Part shown: positions 1 to 10,677 of the stretch, one piece after another | How positions within the stretch are numbered: position 1 is the stretch's first letter | Layout: each line of letters starts with the position of its first letter | Assembly: GCA_963843835.1 (NCBI GenBank) | Contig: CAWJMD010000001.1 | Coordinates: forward strand, 434,001-498,000 | Direction of reading: 5' to 3' | Source of the DNA: CAWJMD01 sp963843835 | GTDB lineage: Bacteria > Actinomycetota > Actinomycetes > Actinomycetales > CAWJMD01 | DNA: 64,000 nt | Notes under the pieces: model-generated | What the model was told of the DNA's origin: nothing | The model's input: only the letters and a program-made list of their open reading frames with translations | The model's database searches: none | Made by a program: the position numbers and the translations under genes

Positions 1-2151
1 GGCGCCGCCCGGGTGCCCGTCGTGCACGAACACCGTGGCCGTGCCGGTGTCGGGGTGCAGGGCGGTCGACACCCCGCCGACGTCCCAGCGGTCGCACGTG
101 GCCACCAGCGGCAGCAGCCCGATCGCCGCGTGCTCCGCGGCGTGCACCGCCCCGGGCAGCACCCCGTCGTCCAGGCCGTTCGCCTCCAGGACGGACGGGG
201 GGAGCACCCACCAGACGGCCGTCGTGCGCAGCCGCCGCTCCGGGAGGTCCAGGGGCTCCTCGCCCAACAGCTCGCCGGCAGGCAGGGAGCGGACCACGTA
301 GGAGGTCACCCGGCTGGTGACGTCGACCGTCCCCAGGCAGAGGGTCACGTCTCCCCAGCGCATGGTCCGGGTGGTGTCGAGCACCCGGATGTCGCCGACG
401 GATCGGGCTGACGTCGACCACGGGGGGTTCTCGCGCCGCACCAGGGCCAGGCGCTCGTCGAGGTCCAGTGCCTGGACGACGTAGGTGCTCCCCAGGTGCA
501 GGTACACCGCGCCGGTGTGGACCGTGTGGTCGGCAGCCCCGGCGTCCACCGTGCCGACGACGCGTCCGGTGTCCTGCTCGACGACCCTGACCGGCGCTCC
601 ACCAGTGCCGCGCAGGTCGGTGAGGTCGGTGGCCCGTGCCTGCTGCGTCCAGTACCAGCCGCCGGGTCGGCGGCGCAGCAGCCCGCGCTCCACCAGCACG
701 GCCAGCAGGTCGGAGGTCGATGGCCCGAACAGCGGGAGATCGGCCTCCGTCATCGGCAGCTCGGCGGCGGCGGCGCACAGGTGGGGGGCCAGCACGTGCG
801 GGTTGTCCGGGTCGAGGACGGTGGCCTCGACCGGCTGACCCACCAGCGCCTCGGGGTGCCGCACGAGGTAGCTGTCGAGCGGGTCGTCGTCGGCCACGAG
901 CACGGCAAGCGCCCGCGTGCCGTCCCGCCCGGCCCGGCCGGCCTGCTGCCACAGCGCCGAGCGGGTGCCGGGCCAGCCGGCGACCAGCACGGCGTCGAGA
1001 CCGGAGATGTCGACCCCCAGCTCGAGCGCGTTCGTGCTCGCCATGCCGAGCAGCCTTCCCGACCGCAGGTCCTCCTCCAGCGCCCGGCGGTCCTCCGGGA
1101 GGTACCCCGCCCGGTACGCGGCGATCCGTCCTGCGAGCGAGGGGTCGACGTCGGACACGAGCCGCCGGGCGGTGACCGCGACCACCTCCGCCCCGCGCCG
1201 GGACCGGACGAAGGCCAGTGAGCGCACGTGGGAGCAGACGAGGTCCGCCAGCAGGTCCGACGCCTCCGACACCGCGGTCCGCCGCGCGCCGGAACCGTCC
1301 GGCACCTCGGGCGGCTCCCACAGGACCAGGTCCGTGGCACCCCGGCGGGAGGCGTCGTCCGTCACCTCGACGACGTCGAGGCCGGTGAGCAGGTGGGCGG
1401 TCCGCGCCGGCTCCGCCGTGGTCGCCGACGCCAGGACGAAGACGGGGTCGGCGCCGTACCGCGCTGCGACCCGCCGCAGCCGCCGCAGCACGGCAGCGAC
1501 CTGCGCGCCGAAGACCCCGCGGTAGCGGTGGCACTCGTCGACGACCACGAACCGCAGCCCTCGCAGGAAGGGGGCCCACCGCTGGTGTCCGGGGAGAAGC
1601 GAGTGGTGCAGCAGGTCGGGGTTGGTCAGCACGAGCCCGGCGTGGTCACGCACCCAGCGTCGCTGGTCCGGTGGGGTGTCGCCGTCGTACGTCGCGGGTC
1701 TGAGGCCGGAGAGTGGAACGCCTCCACTGGTCAGGGCCCGGAGGCCGGAGAGCTGGTCCGCCGCGAGCGCCTTCGTCGGGGCGAGGTAGAGCGCGGTATG
1801 CCGTCGCACCGTCAGGTCGGCGGGGGGCTGCAGCACCGCGCTGATGACGGGCAGCTGGTACGCCAGGGACTTGCCCGAGGCCGTTCCGGTCGACAGGACG
1901 ACATGTCGCCCGGCCCAGGCGTGCTCGGCCGCGTGGACCTGGTGGAGCCACGGACGGTCGATGCCCCGGTCGCGCCACGCCGCGACCAGGTCGGGCGGCG
2001 ACCAGTTCGGCCAGTCGGCGTGCTCACCGGGACTGGCCGGTCGGTGGTGGACGTGGCGGACACGCGCGTTCCTGCCCGGGGCGGCCAGCAGGGCGTCGAG
2101 TGCGACCGACCCCTCGTCGGTGCCCGGCGCGGGCGTGACGGCGTCCACCAC
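1..2151 (-). CDS. DEAD/DEAH-box helicase, MrfA/YprA (Hrq1-like) type, 3' end outside window
   Basis: Superfamily 2 DNA helicase; in other bacteria this type (MrfA) acts in repair of DNA crosslinks. The frame stays open from GTG at 2151 to base 1, giving 717 residues. Visible in order: Walker A TGTASGKS with Lys about residue 94; a DECH box at about 205-208; the family motif STNALELGVDISG near 367-380 in the second RecA domain, followed by the Q-AGRAGR motif; and a DGHPGGAG motif at the very end, typical of the DUF1998/C-terminal domain. The family is usually about 750-800 residues, so only the last few dozen are missing. It diverges from the bldG-like gene, with about 130 bp between them. GTG 2151 was chosen because a GGTGGA ribosome-binding sequence precedes it; GTG 2148 is the alternative. 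Confidence 0.9.
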   Translation of the reverse strand, partial: MVDAVTPAPGTDEGSVALDALLAAPGRNARVRHVHHRPASPGEHADWPNWSPPDLVAAWRDRGIDRPWLHQVHAAEHAWAGRHVVLSTGTASGKSLAYQLPVISAVLQPPADLTVRRHTALYLAPTKALAADQLSGLRALTSGGVPLSGLRPATYDGDTPPDQRRWVRDHAGLVLTNPDLLHHSLLPGHQRWAPFLRGLRFVVVDECHRYRGVFGAQVAAVLRRLRRVAARYGADPVFVLASATTAEPARTAHLLTGLDVVEVTDDASRRGATDLVLWEPPEVPDGSGARRTAVSEASDLLADLVCSHVRSLAFVRSRRGAEVVAVTARRLVSDVDPSLAGRIAAYRAGYLPEDRRALEEDLRSGRLLGMASTNALELGVDISGLDAVLVAGWPGTRSALWQQAGRAGRDGTRALAVLVADDDPLDSYLVRHPEALVGQPVEATVLDPDNPHVLAPHLCAAAAELPMTEADLPLFGPSTSDLLAVLVERGLLRRRPGGWYWTQQARATDLTDLRGTGGAPVRVVEQDTGRVVGTVDAGAADHTVHTGAVYLHLGSTYVVQALDLDERLALVRRENPPWSTSARSVGDIRVLDTTRTMRWGDVTLCLGTVDVTSRVTSYVVRSLPAGELLGEEPLDLPERRLRTTAVWWVLPPSVLEANGLDDGVLPGAVHAAEHAAIGLLPLVATCDRWDVGGVSTALHPDTGTATVFVHDGHPGGA

Positions 2152-2280
2152 CGGAGTCTTCCACCGCCAGGGCTCCCCACGTTGGCGGGTTCGACTGCCC
2201 CGTCGGCGCCGCGGGTGGTTGAATGCCCCCGTCGACTGCGCAGTCAGCGCGGTCGGAGGCCAATCCTCAGGGGAGACACC

Positions 2281-2634
2281 GTGGACCTGTCCGTCACGAG
2301 CCGGGAGCAGGGTGGACGCACCGTCGTGGAGGTCGGCGGCGAGATCGACGTCTACACCGCACCCGTGCTGCGCGAGCGACTCAACGACCTGGTCGGCGAG
2401 GGCCACCACCACCTGGTCGTCGACATGCAGACCGTCGACTTCCTCGACTCGACCGGTCTCGGAGTGCTCGTCGGTGGGCTCAAGCGCGTCCGCGCGCACG
2501 ACGGTTCGCTGCACCTGGTGTGCACGCAGGAGAAGATCCTCAAGGTCTTCCGCATCACGGGCCTGACCAAGGTCTTCCCGATCCACCCGAGCGTGGACGA
2601 GGCCGTCGCTGCCTCCGGCGGATCGGTCTCCTGA
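2281..2634 (+). CDS. bldG: Anti-sigma factor antagonist, STAS domain (BldG-like)
   Basis: A 117-residue single STAS-domain protein. In this family the unphosphorylated antagonist binds an anti-sigma factor kinase and so frees a sigma factor; phosphorylation of a conserved serine switches it off. The signature DSTGLG is present, with the phosphorylatable Ser at residue 57, the same position as in Streptomyces BldG. Start GTG 2281 has a good GGGGAG ribosome-binding site 5 bases upstream. The anti-sigma-factor-like gene follows after 22 bp, and a YprA-type helicase diverges upstream. This matches the order around bldG in Streptomyces, which supports the name. The target sigma factor is not visible here. 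Confidence 0.88.
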   Translation: MDLSVTSREQGGRTVVEVGGEIDVYTAPVLRERLNDLVGEGHHHLVVDMQTVDFLDSTGLGVLVGGLKRVRAHDGSLHLVCTQEKILKVFRITGLTKVFPIHPSVDEAVAASGGSVS

Positions 2635-2656
2635 GCCCCAGGTCGAGCCCGTTCCC

Positions 2657-3109
2657 GTGAGCTCGTCCCCCGCCCCGTCCGCTGGGGCGATGGTCCCCGT
2701 GGTGGAGCTCTCCTTCGCCGCCCTCCCGGAGCACGTCCGGACCGCCCGGCTGGTCGCCGTGGCCGTTGCCCGCCGCGTCGGTCTCGACGACGACCGGCTC
2801 GACGAGGTGCGCCTCGCCGTCGGCGAGGCGTGCGGCCGGGCCGTCCGCCTCCTCCAGGCCTCCGCCGCGGGCGCCGGGCTGCACAGCGATCCGGGGAACG
2901 GCACGGTCCGCGTGCTGATCGACGACCGTGACGGGCTGCTGGTGCGGGTCGAGGGGCCGGAGGTGGGAGTCGACGAGGACGAGCCGCCCGCCCACGGAGC
3001 CCACGCGAGCACCACCCCCGACGACATGGCGCTCGCGGTCGTCCACGGCCTGGTGCCGACCGTGACGACGGAGCGTGACGCGATGACGCTGCAGTGGGCG
3101 GTCGTGTGA
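2657..3109 (+). CDS. ATP-binding anti-sigma factor-like protein (RsbW/ApgA-like)
   Basis: A 150-residue GHKL-type protein that by position should be the partner of the BldG-like antagonist. The helix with LDEVRLAVGEACGRAV (about residues 48-66) aligns with the N-box region of RsbW kinases, but the usual Asn of the E-x3-N box is absent (EACGRAV). A glycine-containing DDMALAVVHGLVPTV segment near the end takes the place of the G-box. Loss of the Asn raises doubt that it is an active kinase; the Streptomyces neighbour of BldG, as I recall it, has a similar helix. It starts with GTG 22 bp after the bldG stop and is probably co-transcribed. Function is inferred from family and position. Confidence 0.75.
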   Translation: MSSSPAPSAGAMVPVVELSFAALPEHVRTARLVAVAVARRVGLDDDRLDEVRLAVGEACGRAVRLLQASAAGAGLHSDPGNGTVRVLIDDRDGLLVRVEGPEVGVDEDEPPAHGAHASTTPDDMALAVVHGLVPTVTTERDAMTLQWAVV

Positions 3110-3147
3110 CCTAGGTCGCACTCGTGCGGGGCTCCCTGATCCCTGCG

Positions 3148-3153
3148 TAGACT
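3148..3153 (+). promoter_or_regulatory. Putative -10 element (TAGACT) for hppA
   Basis: TAGACT matches the actinobacterial vegetative -10 consensus and lies about 95 bases before the hppA start, which would leave a leader of roughly 85-90 bases. No convincing -35 was seen. Confidence 0.45.
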
Positions 3154-3249
3154 CCGCCCGACTCACCGGCAGAGCAGCCACCCGGCGCCGCTGTGCCCCA
3201 ATGGAAAGACCGAGCCCGTGGGACACGGGAGAATCGTCGAGGAGGACGG

Positions 3250-5616
<2,367 letters not shown>

Positions 5617-5639
5617 CGGCCGACGACCGCACGACAACA

Positions 5640-5671
5640 GGACGCCCACCCCGGTCGCGGGGTGGGCGTCC
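5640..5671 (+). terminator. Hairpin terminator after hppA
   Basis: A perfect 13-bp stem (GGACGCCCACCCC pairing with its complement) with a 6-nt loop lies 24 bases after the hppA stop. There is no U-run, as is common in high-G+C bacteria. Confidence 0.8.
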
Positions 5672-5713
5672 TCGTGCGGGAGGGCTGGAACAGAACGAGA
5701 ACGGGGACAGGGC

Positions 5714-7564
5714 ATGGAGTGGGGGAACCTGCTGGAGCTGGGACTGCGGTTGGTGGTGCCCTTCGTCGGGGCCTTGGCGGTCCTCGTGGCGCTGGGGTGG
5801 TGGCGTGGCCGGCGCTCGAGGCGTGCCCTGATCTCGCTGGCGGAGACCAGGACCACCCGCCTCCGCGTGGTCGTGCGGGGTGACGCGCCCTACCCGAACC
5901 GCTTCCGGCGCGCGTGGTTCGAGGTCGCCGAGGACGGCGCTGTGCTGCGCTGCGACGGTGCCCAGGTGGACGTCAGGCTGCCCGCCGGCCCCCTCCGCGT
6001 GGTCCGTACACGTCTGGGTGGACGCCGTGACGCCCTACCGTTCGCGGACACCACCGACTACGTCGTGGTCCACCTGCTCGACGGCGCCGGGACGCGCGTC
6101 GAGATCGCCGTCACCGACGAGGAGGAGCACTCGATCGAGGTGCTCCACGCGATCGACGTGCTGCTCGGACCGCCGAGCCCACAGGTCGTCGACAAGCCCG
6201 CTCGCTCTGTGGTGGCCCTGCTGCCCTCCTGGTCCAAGGGGGTGGCCGTCGCCGGCCTCGTGGCAGGCGCCTTCGTGGCGACGCTCTGGGCGACGGCGGC
6301 GCCAGTGGCGGTGACCGTCCTCGAACCGGCCGACGAGTACGACTACTGCGCGGTCGGCTGGCAGGACCCCTTCGACGGCGTGACGGCGCGGCAGGCCGAG
6401 ATCAGCTGCTACGAGGAGCAGCCGGGGGACGCGATCGCCGGGCTCGCACTGGACCGACCGTTCCGGGGCGAGATCTTCGACGTCGAGAGCTTCCCCATCC
6501 TCCTCGGCCTCGCCGGGGTGCTGCTCGCCGTGGCGCTGGGGGGCACCGCGATCGAGGTCCTGGCCACCCGTCGCCGAGTCCGTCGTCGGGCCGCGACCGG
6601 CCACGCCCTCTCCCTGGACGAGGCCGGTCCCGCCGCGAGCAGCCCCGATCTGCCGGATCTGGGCGAGGACGACCTCCGCCTCGCTCTCGTCGCCGAGGTC
6701 GCGCAGCGTCGGGCCGCGATCGAGCGCTGGGACGACACAGGGTCGACCCCGCCGACCCTGGTCACCCCTGCGGAAGCCGTCGGACGCCCTTGGTGGTCGC
6801 GATTGGCTTCCCGCTCGATCGTGCTGTCCCGTGCGGGTCTCGCCGCCGGCGCGCTGGTGCCGTTGGGCATCGGCGTCATCGGCGGGTGGTCGTCGGCCAC
6901 CGGCTGGCTGGGTTCCCAGGGGGCGACCGAGACAGCACGGGCCGAGGTGGCTGACGTCTCCGACTTCTTCCCCTTCTTCCCGGCCGACCTCGAAGTGACG
7001 TTCGAGGACCGGTGGGGAGCCACGCAGTCCACGTTCGTGGCTCTCGTCGGGGACGCGCCCCCGGGCACGGTGACCGTCCGGTACGCGGTCGAGGCCCCCG
7101 AGCGGGCCAGGCTCGTGGGGGAGGGGGACGGCACAGGTCGGGGACTCCTGCTTGGCGTTGGCCTGGTCGCGTCGGCCCTGGGGTGGATCGCGTGGCACGC
7201 CCTCCAGGCACGCCGGATCTCCGGCGGCATCACCAGGGCGCTCCGTGAGGGCGCCGAGTCGTCCCGCCCGTACGTGCTGGTCCACGACCCGGAGAACGAC
7301 CCGGTCCTGCTGCTCTTCGAGGACGAGCAGGGCCCGCCGCGGTGGGCCCTGCCCCTGGCTGAGCCCGTCGCGGCCGTGGTGCCGCTGACGGGGACCGCCC
7401 AGCTGCGAGGTGACGTCTCCGACGGAGCCGTCGTGGTGGCGGTGGTCGACGGGAAGGTGCTGTGGCCGATCTCCCCGCTCGTGGAGATCGACCCCGAGTT
7501 CGCGCTGCTCCTGGTGACCGGGGACCTCGGCGACGACGGCGACGACTGGGGCGACGACGACTGA
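5714..7564 (+). CDS. Multi-pass membrane protein of unknown function (616 aa)
   Basis: Not recognised. Five hydrophobic segments are visible, near residues 8-30, 175-195, 255-278, 365-390 and 475-495. The stretch at about 35-155 looks like a compact soluble domain rich in beta strands. The loop at about 205-245 has two cysteines (YDYCAVGW and EISCYEE) that could form a disulfide outside the cell. A second outside loop (about 395-470) is acidic and aromatic (FFPFFPAD). The C-terminus is cytoplasmic by this topology and ends in a run of aspartates. ATG 5714 follows GGGGACAGGGC. It lies between the hppA terminator and the topA promoter, so it is probably monocistronic. Confidence 0.75.
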   Translation: MEWGNLLELGLRLVVPFVGALAVLVALGWWRGRRSRRALISLAETRTTRLRVVVRGDAPYPNRFRRAWFEVAEDGAVLRCDGAQVDVRLPAGPLRVVRTRLGGRRDALPFADTTDYVVVHLLDGAGTRVEIAVTDEEEHSIEVLHAIDVLLGPPSPQVVDKPARSVVALLPSWSKGVAVAGLVAGAFVATLWATAAPVAVTVLEPADEYDYCAVGWQDPFDGVTARQAEISCYEEQPGDAIAGLALDRPFRGEIFDVESFPILLGLAGVLLAVALGGTAIEVLATRRRVRRRAATGHALSLDEAGPAASSPDLPDLGEDDLRLALVAEVAQRRAAIERWDDTGSTPPTLVTPAEAVGRPWWSRLASRSIVLSRAGLAAGALVPLGIGVIGGWSSATGWLGSQGATETARAEVADVSDFFPFFPADLEVTFEDRWGATQSTFVALVGDAPPGTVTVRYAVEAPERARLVGEGDGTGRGLLLGVGLVASALGWIAWHALQARRISGGITRALREGAESSRPYVLVHDPENDPVLLLFEDEQGPPRWALPLAEPVAAVVPLTGTAQLRGDVSDGAVVVAVVDGKVLWPISPLVEIDPEFALLLVTGDLGDDGDDWGDDD

Positions 7565-7591
7565 CCCGGCGCCCCCCGTCCCGCCCCGGCG

Positions 7592-7621
7592 TTAGGCGCG
7601 GCGCCGTGCAGGCGTTACCGT
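7592..7621 (+). promoter_or_regulatory. Putative topA promoter
   Basis: TTAGGC (7592-7597) and TACCGT (7616-7621), 18 bp apart, give a plausible vegetative promoter. Transcription would begin near 7628, ahead of the ribosome-binding site at about 7668-7677. Bases GGCGTTA are repeated in both elements. Confidence 0.4.
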
Positions 7622-7679
7622 GCTCGCGCCGCCGGGGTGCCATCCTTCTGTGCCCCGGGGCGGACCAGGAAGGCAGGCA

Positions 7680-10568
7680 GTGGCCACCAGCAGCACCTCG
7701 TCGGACGGCCTGAGGCGCCTCGTCATCGTCGAGTCGCCCGCCAAGGCCCGCACCATCGCGTCGTACCTCGGCGACGGGTTCGAGGTCGAGGCGAGCGTGG
7801 GCCACATCCGCGACCTGCCGCAGCCGTCGGAGCTGCCCGCCGACATGAAGAAGGGCCCGTACGGCCGCTTCGCGGTCGACGTCGACAACGGCTTCGCCCC
7901 CTACTACGTGGTCGACGCCGACAAGAAGAAGAAGGTCTCCGAGCTCAAGCGCCTGCTCAAGGACGCTGACGAGCTCTACCTGGCCACGGATGAGGACCGC
8001 GAGGGCGAGGCCATCGCGTGGCACCTGCTCGAGACGCTGCAGCCGAAGGTCCCGGTCAAGCGGATGGTCTTCCACGAGATCACCCGTGAGGCGATCGGAC
8101 GCGCGTTGCAGGCGACCCGCGACATCGACGACCGGCTGGTCGACGCGCAGGAGACCCGCCGCATCCTCGACCGCCTCTACGGCTACGAGGTCTCTCCGGT
8201 GCTGTGGCGCAAGGTCCGCGCCGGGCTGTCGGCCGGCCGCGTCCAGTCCGTCGCGACCCGGCTGGTCGTCGAACGCGAGCGCGAGCGGATGGCGTTCCGC
8301 GCCGCCGAGTACTGGGACGTCGAGGGCACCTTCGCGCCCACTGCGGGTGACGAGGGCCAGCGCACGTCGTTCGGCGCCCGCCTGGTCGCCCTCGACGGCA
8401 CCCGCGTGGCCACCGGCCGCGACTTCGACGACTCGGGCCAGCTGAAGAACCAGTCCGTCGTGCTCCTCGACGAGGCGGCCGTGAGCTCCTTGGTGGACGG
8501 CCTGCGCGAGGCGCCGGTCGCCGTCCGCAGCCTCGAGACCAAGCCCTACACGCGCAAGCCGTCCGCGCCGTTCACCACCTCGACGCTCCAGCAGGAGGCG
8601 AGCCGCAAGCTCCGCTTCTCGGCCCGGCAGACGATGCGCGTGGCGCAGTCGCTGTACGAGAACGGCTACATCACCTACATGCGGACGGACTCGACGGCGC
8701 TGTCGAGCGAGGCCCTGAACGCGGCGCGCACGCAGGCCGCCGAGATGTACGGCCCGGAGTACGTGCCCGACGCGCCGCGCAGCTACGCCAACAAGTCGAA
8801 GAACGCCCAGGAGGCGCACGAGGCGGTCCGCCCGTCCGGCGACACCTTCCGCACGCCCGCACAGGTGGCGGGCCAGCTTCGTGGCGACGACTTCCGGTTG
8901 TACGACCTGATCTGGAAGCGCACGGTCGCCAGCCAGATGGCCGACGCCCGCGGCTCGACCGCGACCGTCCGTCTCGGCGCCACCGCCACCGACGGGCGCG
9001 ACGCCGAGTTCTCCGCGTCCGGCACCGTGATCACGTTCCGCGGCTTCATGGCGGCGTACGAGGAGGGACGCGACGAGGAGCGCGACGCCGAGGCGGCCCG
9101 TTCCGACGCGGAGCGCCGGCTGCCCGAGATGACCGAGGGCCAGGCGCTCGACGTGCTCTCCCTCGACGTCGACGGGCACCGCACCTCGCCTCCGCCCCGG
9201 TACACCGAGGCCAGCCTCGTCAAGGCGCTGGAGGAGCGCGGCATCGGCCGCCCGTCGACGTACGCCTCGACCATCTCGGTGATCGGCGACCGGGGCTATG
9301 TCACGCACCGCGGGTCGGCGCTCGTGCCGAGCTGGATCGCGTTCGCCGTGACACGGCTGCTCGAGGACCACTTCGGCCGCCTCGTCGACTACGACTTCAC
9401 CGCCGGCATGGAGGAGGACCTCGACAAGATCGCCGGGGGCCTCGAGGACCGCTCAGAGTGGCTGCGCAAGTTCTACTTCGGCGAGCACGGCGTGGATGCC
9501 GACATCACCGACGCCGACCGATCGAGCGACCCGGTCATGCGACAGGGGCTGAGGCGGCTGGTCCAGGACCTGGGCGACATCGACGCGCGCGGCATCAACT
9601 CCATCGACATCGGTGAGGGCATCACCCTGCGCGTGGGCCGGTACGGGCCCTACCTGGAGGTGCCCGGCGCCGAGGGCGAGGAGCCGAGGCGGGCGAGCGT
9701 GCCGGACGACGTCGCACCGGACGAGCTGACCGTCGAGCGGGCCCGGGAGCTGCTCGAGACCCAGGCCGAGGGGGACCGCGAGCTGGGCACGCACCCGGAG
9801 AGCGGTCTGCCGGTCGTCGCCCGGAACGGCCGGTTCGGCCCGTACGTCACCGAGGTGTTGCCGGAGGACGCTCCCAAGTCCGCCAAGCCGCGGACCGGCT
9901 CGCTGTTCAAGAGCATGCAGGTCGAGACGGTGACCCTCGAGGAGGCCCTGCGCCTGCTGTCGCTGCCGCGGGTCGTGGGTACCGACCCCGAGTCGGGGGA
10001 CGAGATCACTGCGCAGAACGGCCGGTACGGGCCGTACCTGCGCAAGGGCACGGACTCGCGCTCCCTCGAGACCGAGGACCAGATCTTCGACATCACGCTC
10101 GAGCAGGCCCTCGTGCTGTACGCCCAGCCCAAGCGCGGACGGGGACGCACCGCCGCGGCACCGCTGCGCGAGCTCGGTCCCGACCCGGTGAGCGGGGAGC
10201 CGATCGTGGTGAGGGACGGCCGCTTCGGCGCGTACGTGACCGACGGCGAGTACAACGCCACCCTCCGCAAGGACGACGACGTCGAGACGGTGACGCTCGA
10301 GCGGGCCGCGGAGCTCCTGGCCGACAAGCGTGCAGCGGGACCGCCGAAGAAGCGCGGGGCCAAGAAGACAGCCAAGAAGGCGACGAAGAAGGCCACCACG
10401 AAGAAGGCTGCGGCCAAGCGGTCGACCGCGAAGAAGACGACCGCGAAGAAGGCGACGGCGAAGACCACCGCGGCGAAGAAGACCGCCGCCAAGAAGACCG
10501 CCGCCAAGAAGACCATGACGAAGCAGACGGCGCCGCTGCCCCAGGTCGCGGCCGAGCCGACGTCGTAG
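7680..10568 (+). CDS. topA: DNA topoisomerase I
   Basis: Type IA topoisomerase, 962 residues, which relaxes negatively supercoiled DNA through a 5'-phosphotyrosine link. The Toprim domain begins at LVIVESPAKA (Glu18) and contains DEDREGEAIAW (about 104-114). The catalytic Tyr is Tyr333 in ITYMRTDST. C-terminal topoisomerase repeats with GRFGPYV/GRYGPYL cores recur three or more times between about 640 and 860. The last ~80 residues are a Lys/Ala/Thr-rich basic tail, seen in other actinobacterial TopA and thought to bind DNA. GTG 7680 was chosen for the AGGAAGGCAG ribosome-binding site just before it; the frame is open further upstream without support. Confidence 0.96.
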   Translation: MATSSTSSDGLRRLVIVESPAKARTIASYLGDGFEVEASVGHIRDLPQPSELPADMKKGPYGRFAVDVDNGFAPYYVVDADKKKKVSELKRLLKDADELYLATDEDREGEAIAWHLLETLQPKVPVKRMVFHEITREAIGRALQATRDIDDRLVDAQETRRILDRLYGYEVSPVLWRKVRAGLSAGRVQSVATRLVVERERERMAFRAAEYWDVEGTFAPTAGDEGQRTSFGARLVALDGTRVATGRDFDDSGQLKNQSVVLLDEAAVSSLVDGLREAPVAVRSLETKPYTRKPSAPFTTSTLQQEASRKLRFSARQTMRVAQSLYENGYITYMRTDSTALSSEALNAARTQAAEMYGPEYVPDAPRSYANKSKNAQEAHEAVRPSGDTFRTPAQVAGQLRGDDFRLYDLIWKRTVASQMADARGSTATVRLGATATDGRDAEFSASGTVITFRGFMAAYEEGRDEERDAEAARSDAERRLPEMTEGQALDVLSLDVDGHRTSPPPRYTEASLVKALEERGIGRPSTYASTISVIGDRGYVTHRGSALVPSWIAFAVTRLLEDHFGRLVDYDFTAGMEEDLDKIAGGLEDRSEWLRKFYFGEHGVDADITDADRSSDPVMRQGLRRLVQDLGDIDARGINSIDIGEGITLRVGRYGPYLEVPGAEGEEPRRASVPDDVAPDELTVERARELLETQAEGDRELGTHPESGLPVVARNGRFGPYVTEVLPEDAPKSAKPRTGSLFKSMQVETVTLEEALRLLSLPRVVGTDPESGDEITAQNGRYGPYLRKGTDSRSLETEDQIFDITLEQALVLYAQPKRGRGRTAAAPLRELGPDPVSGEPIVVRDGRFGAYVTDGEYNATLRKDDDVETVTLERAAELLADKRAAGPPKKRGAKKTAKKATKKATTKKAAAKRSTAKKTTAKKATAKTTAAKKTAAKKTAAKKTMTKQTAPLPQVAAEPTS

Positions 10569-10677
10569 CCACGCCCCGGACCATGGGCGCGGGCGGTCGG
10601 AGATGCGCCGTTTCGCAGCGTCGGGTTTCGTCCGTGGGGTCCGATCAGGTGACGGTGCTCGCGGCTAGTCTGGCGAC

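Noticed and set aside
7230..9371. Long antisense frame opposite topA
   Set aside because: Shadow of topA codon bias; no domain.
10333..10540. Repeated AAGAAG/GCC triplets as a tandem DNA repeat
   Set aside because: They encode the Lys/Ala-rich tail of topoisomerase I, a known feature of actinobacterial TopA.
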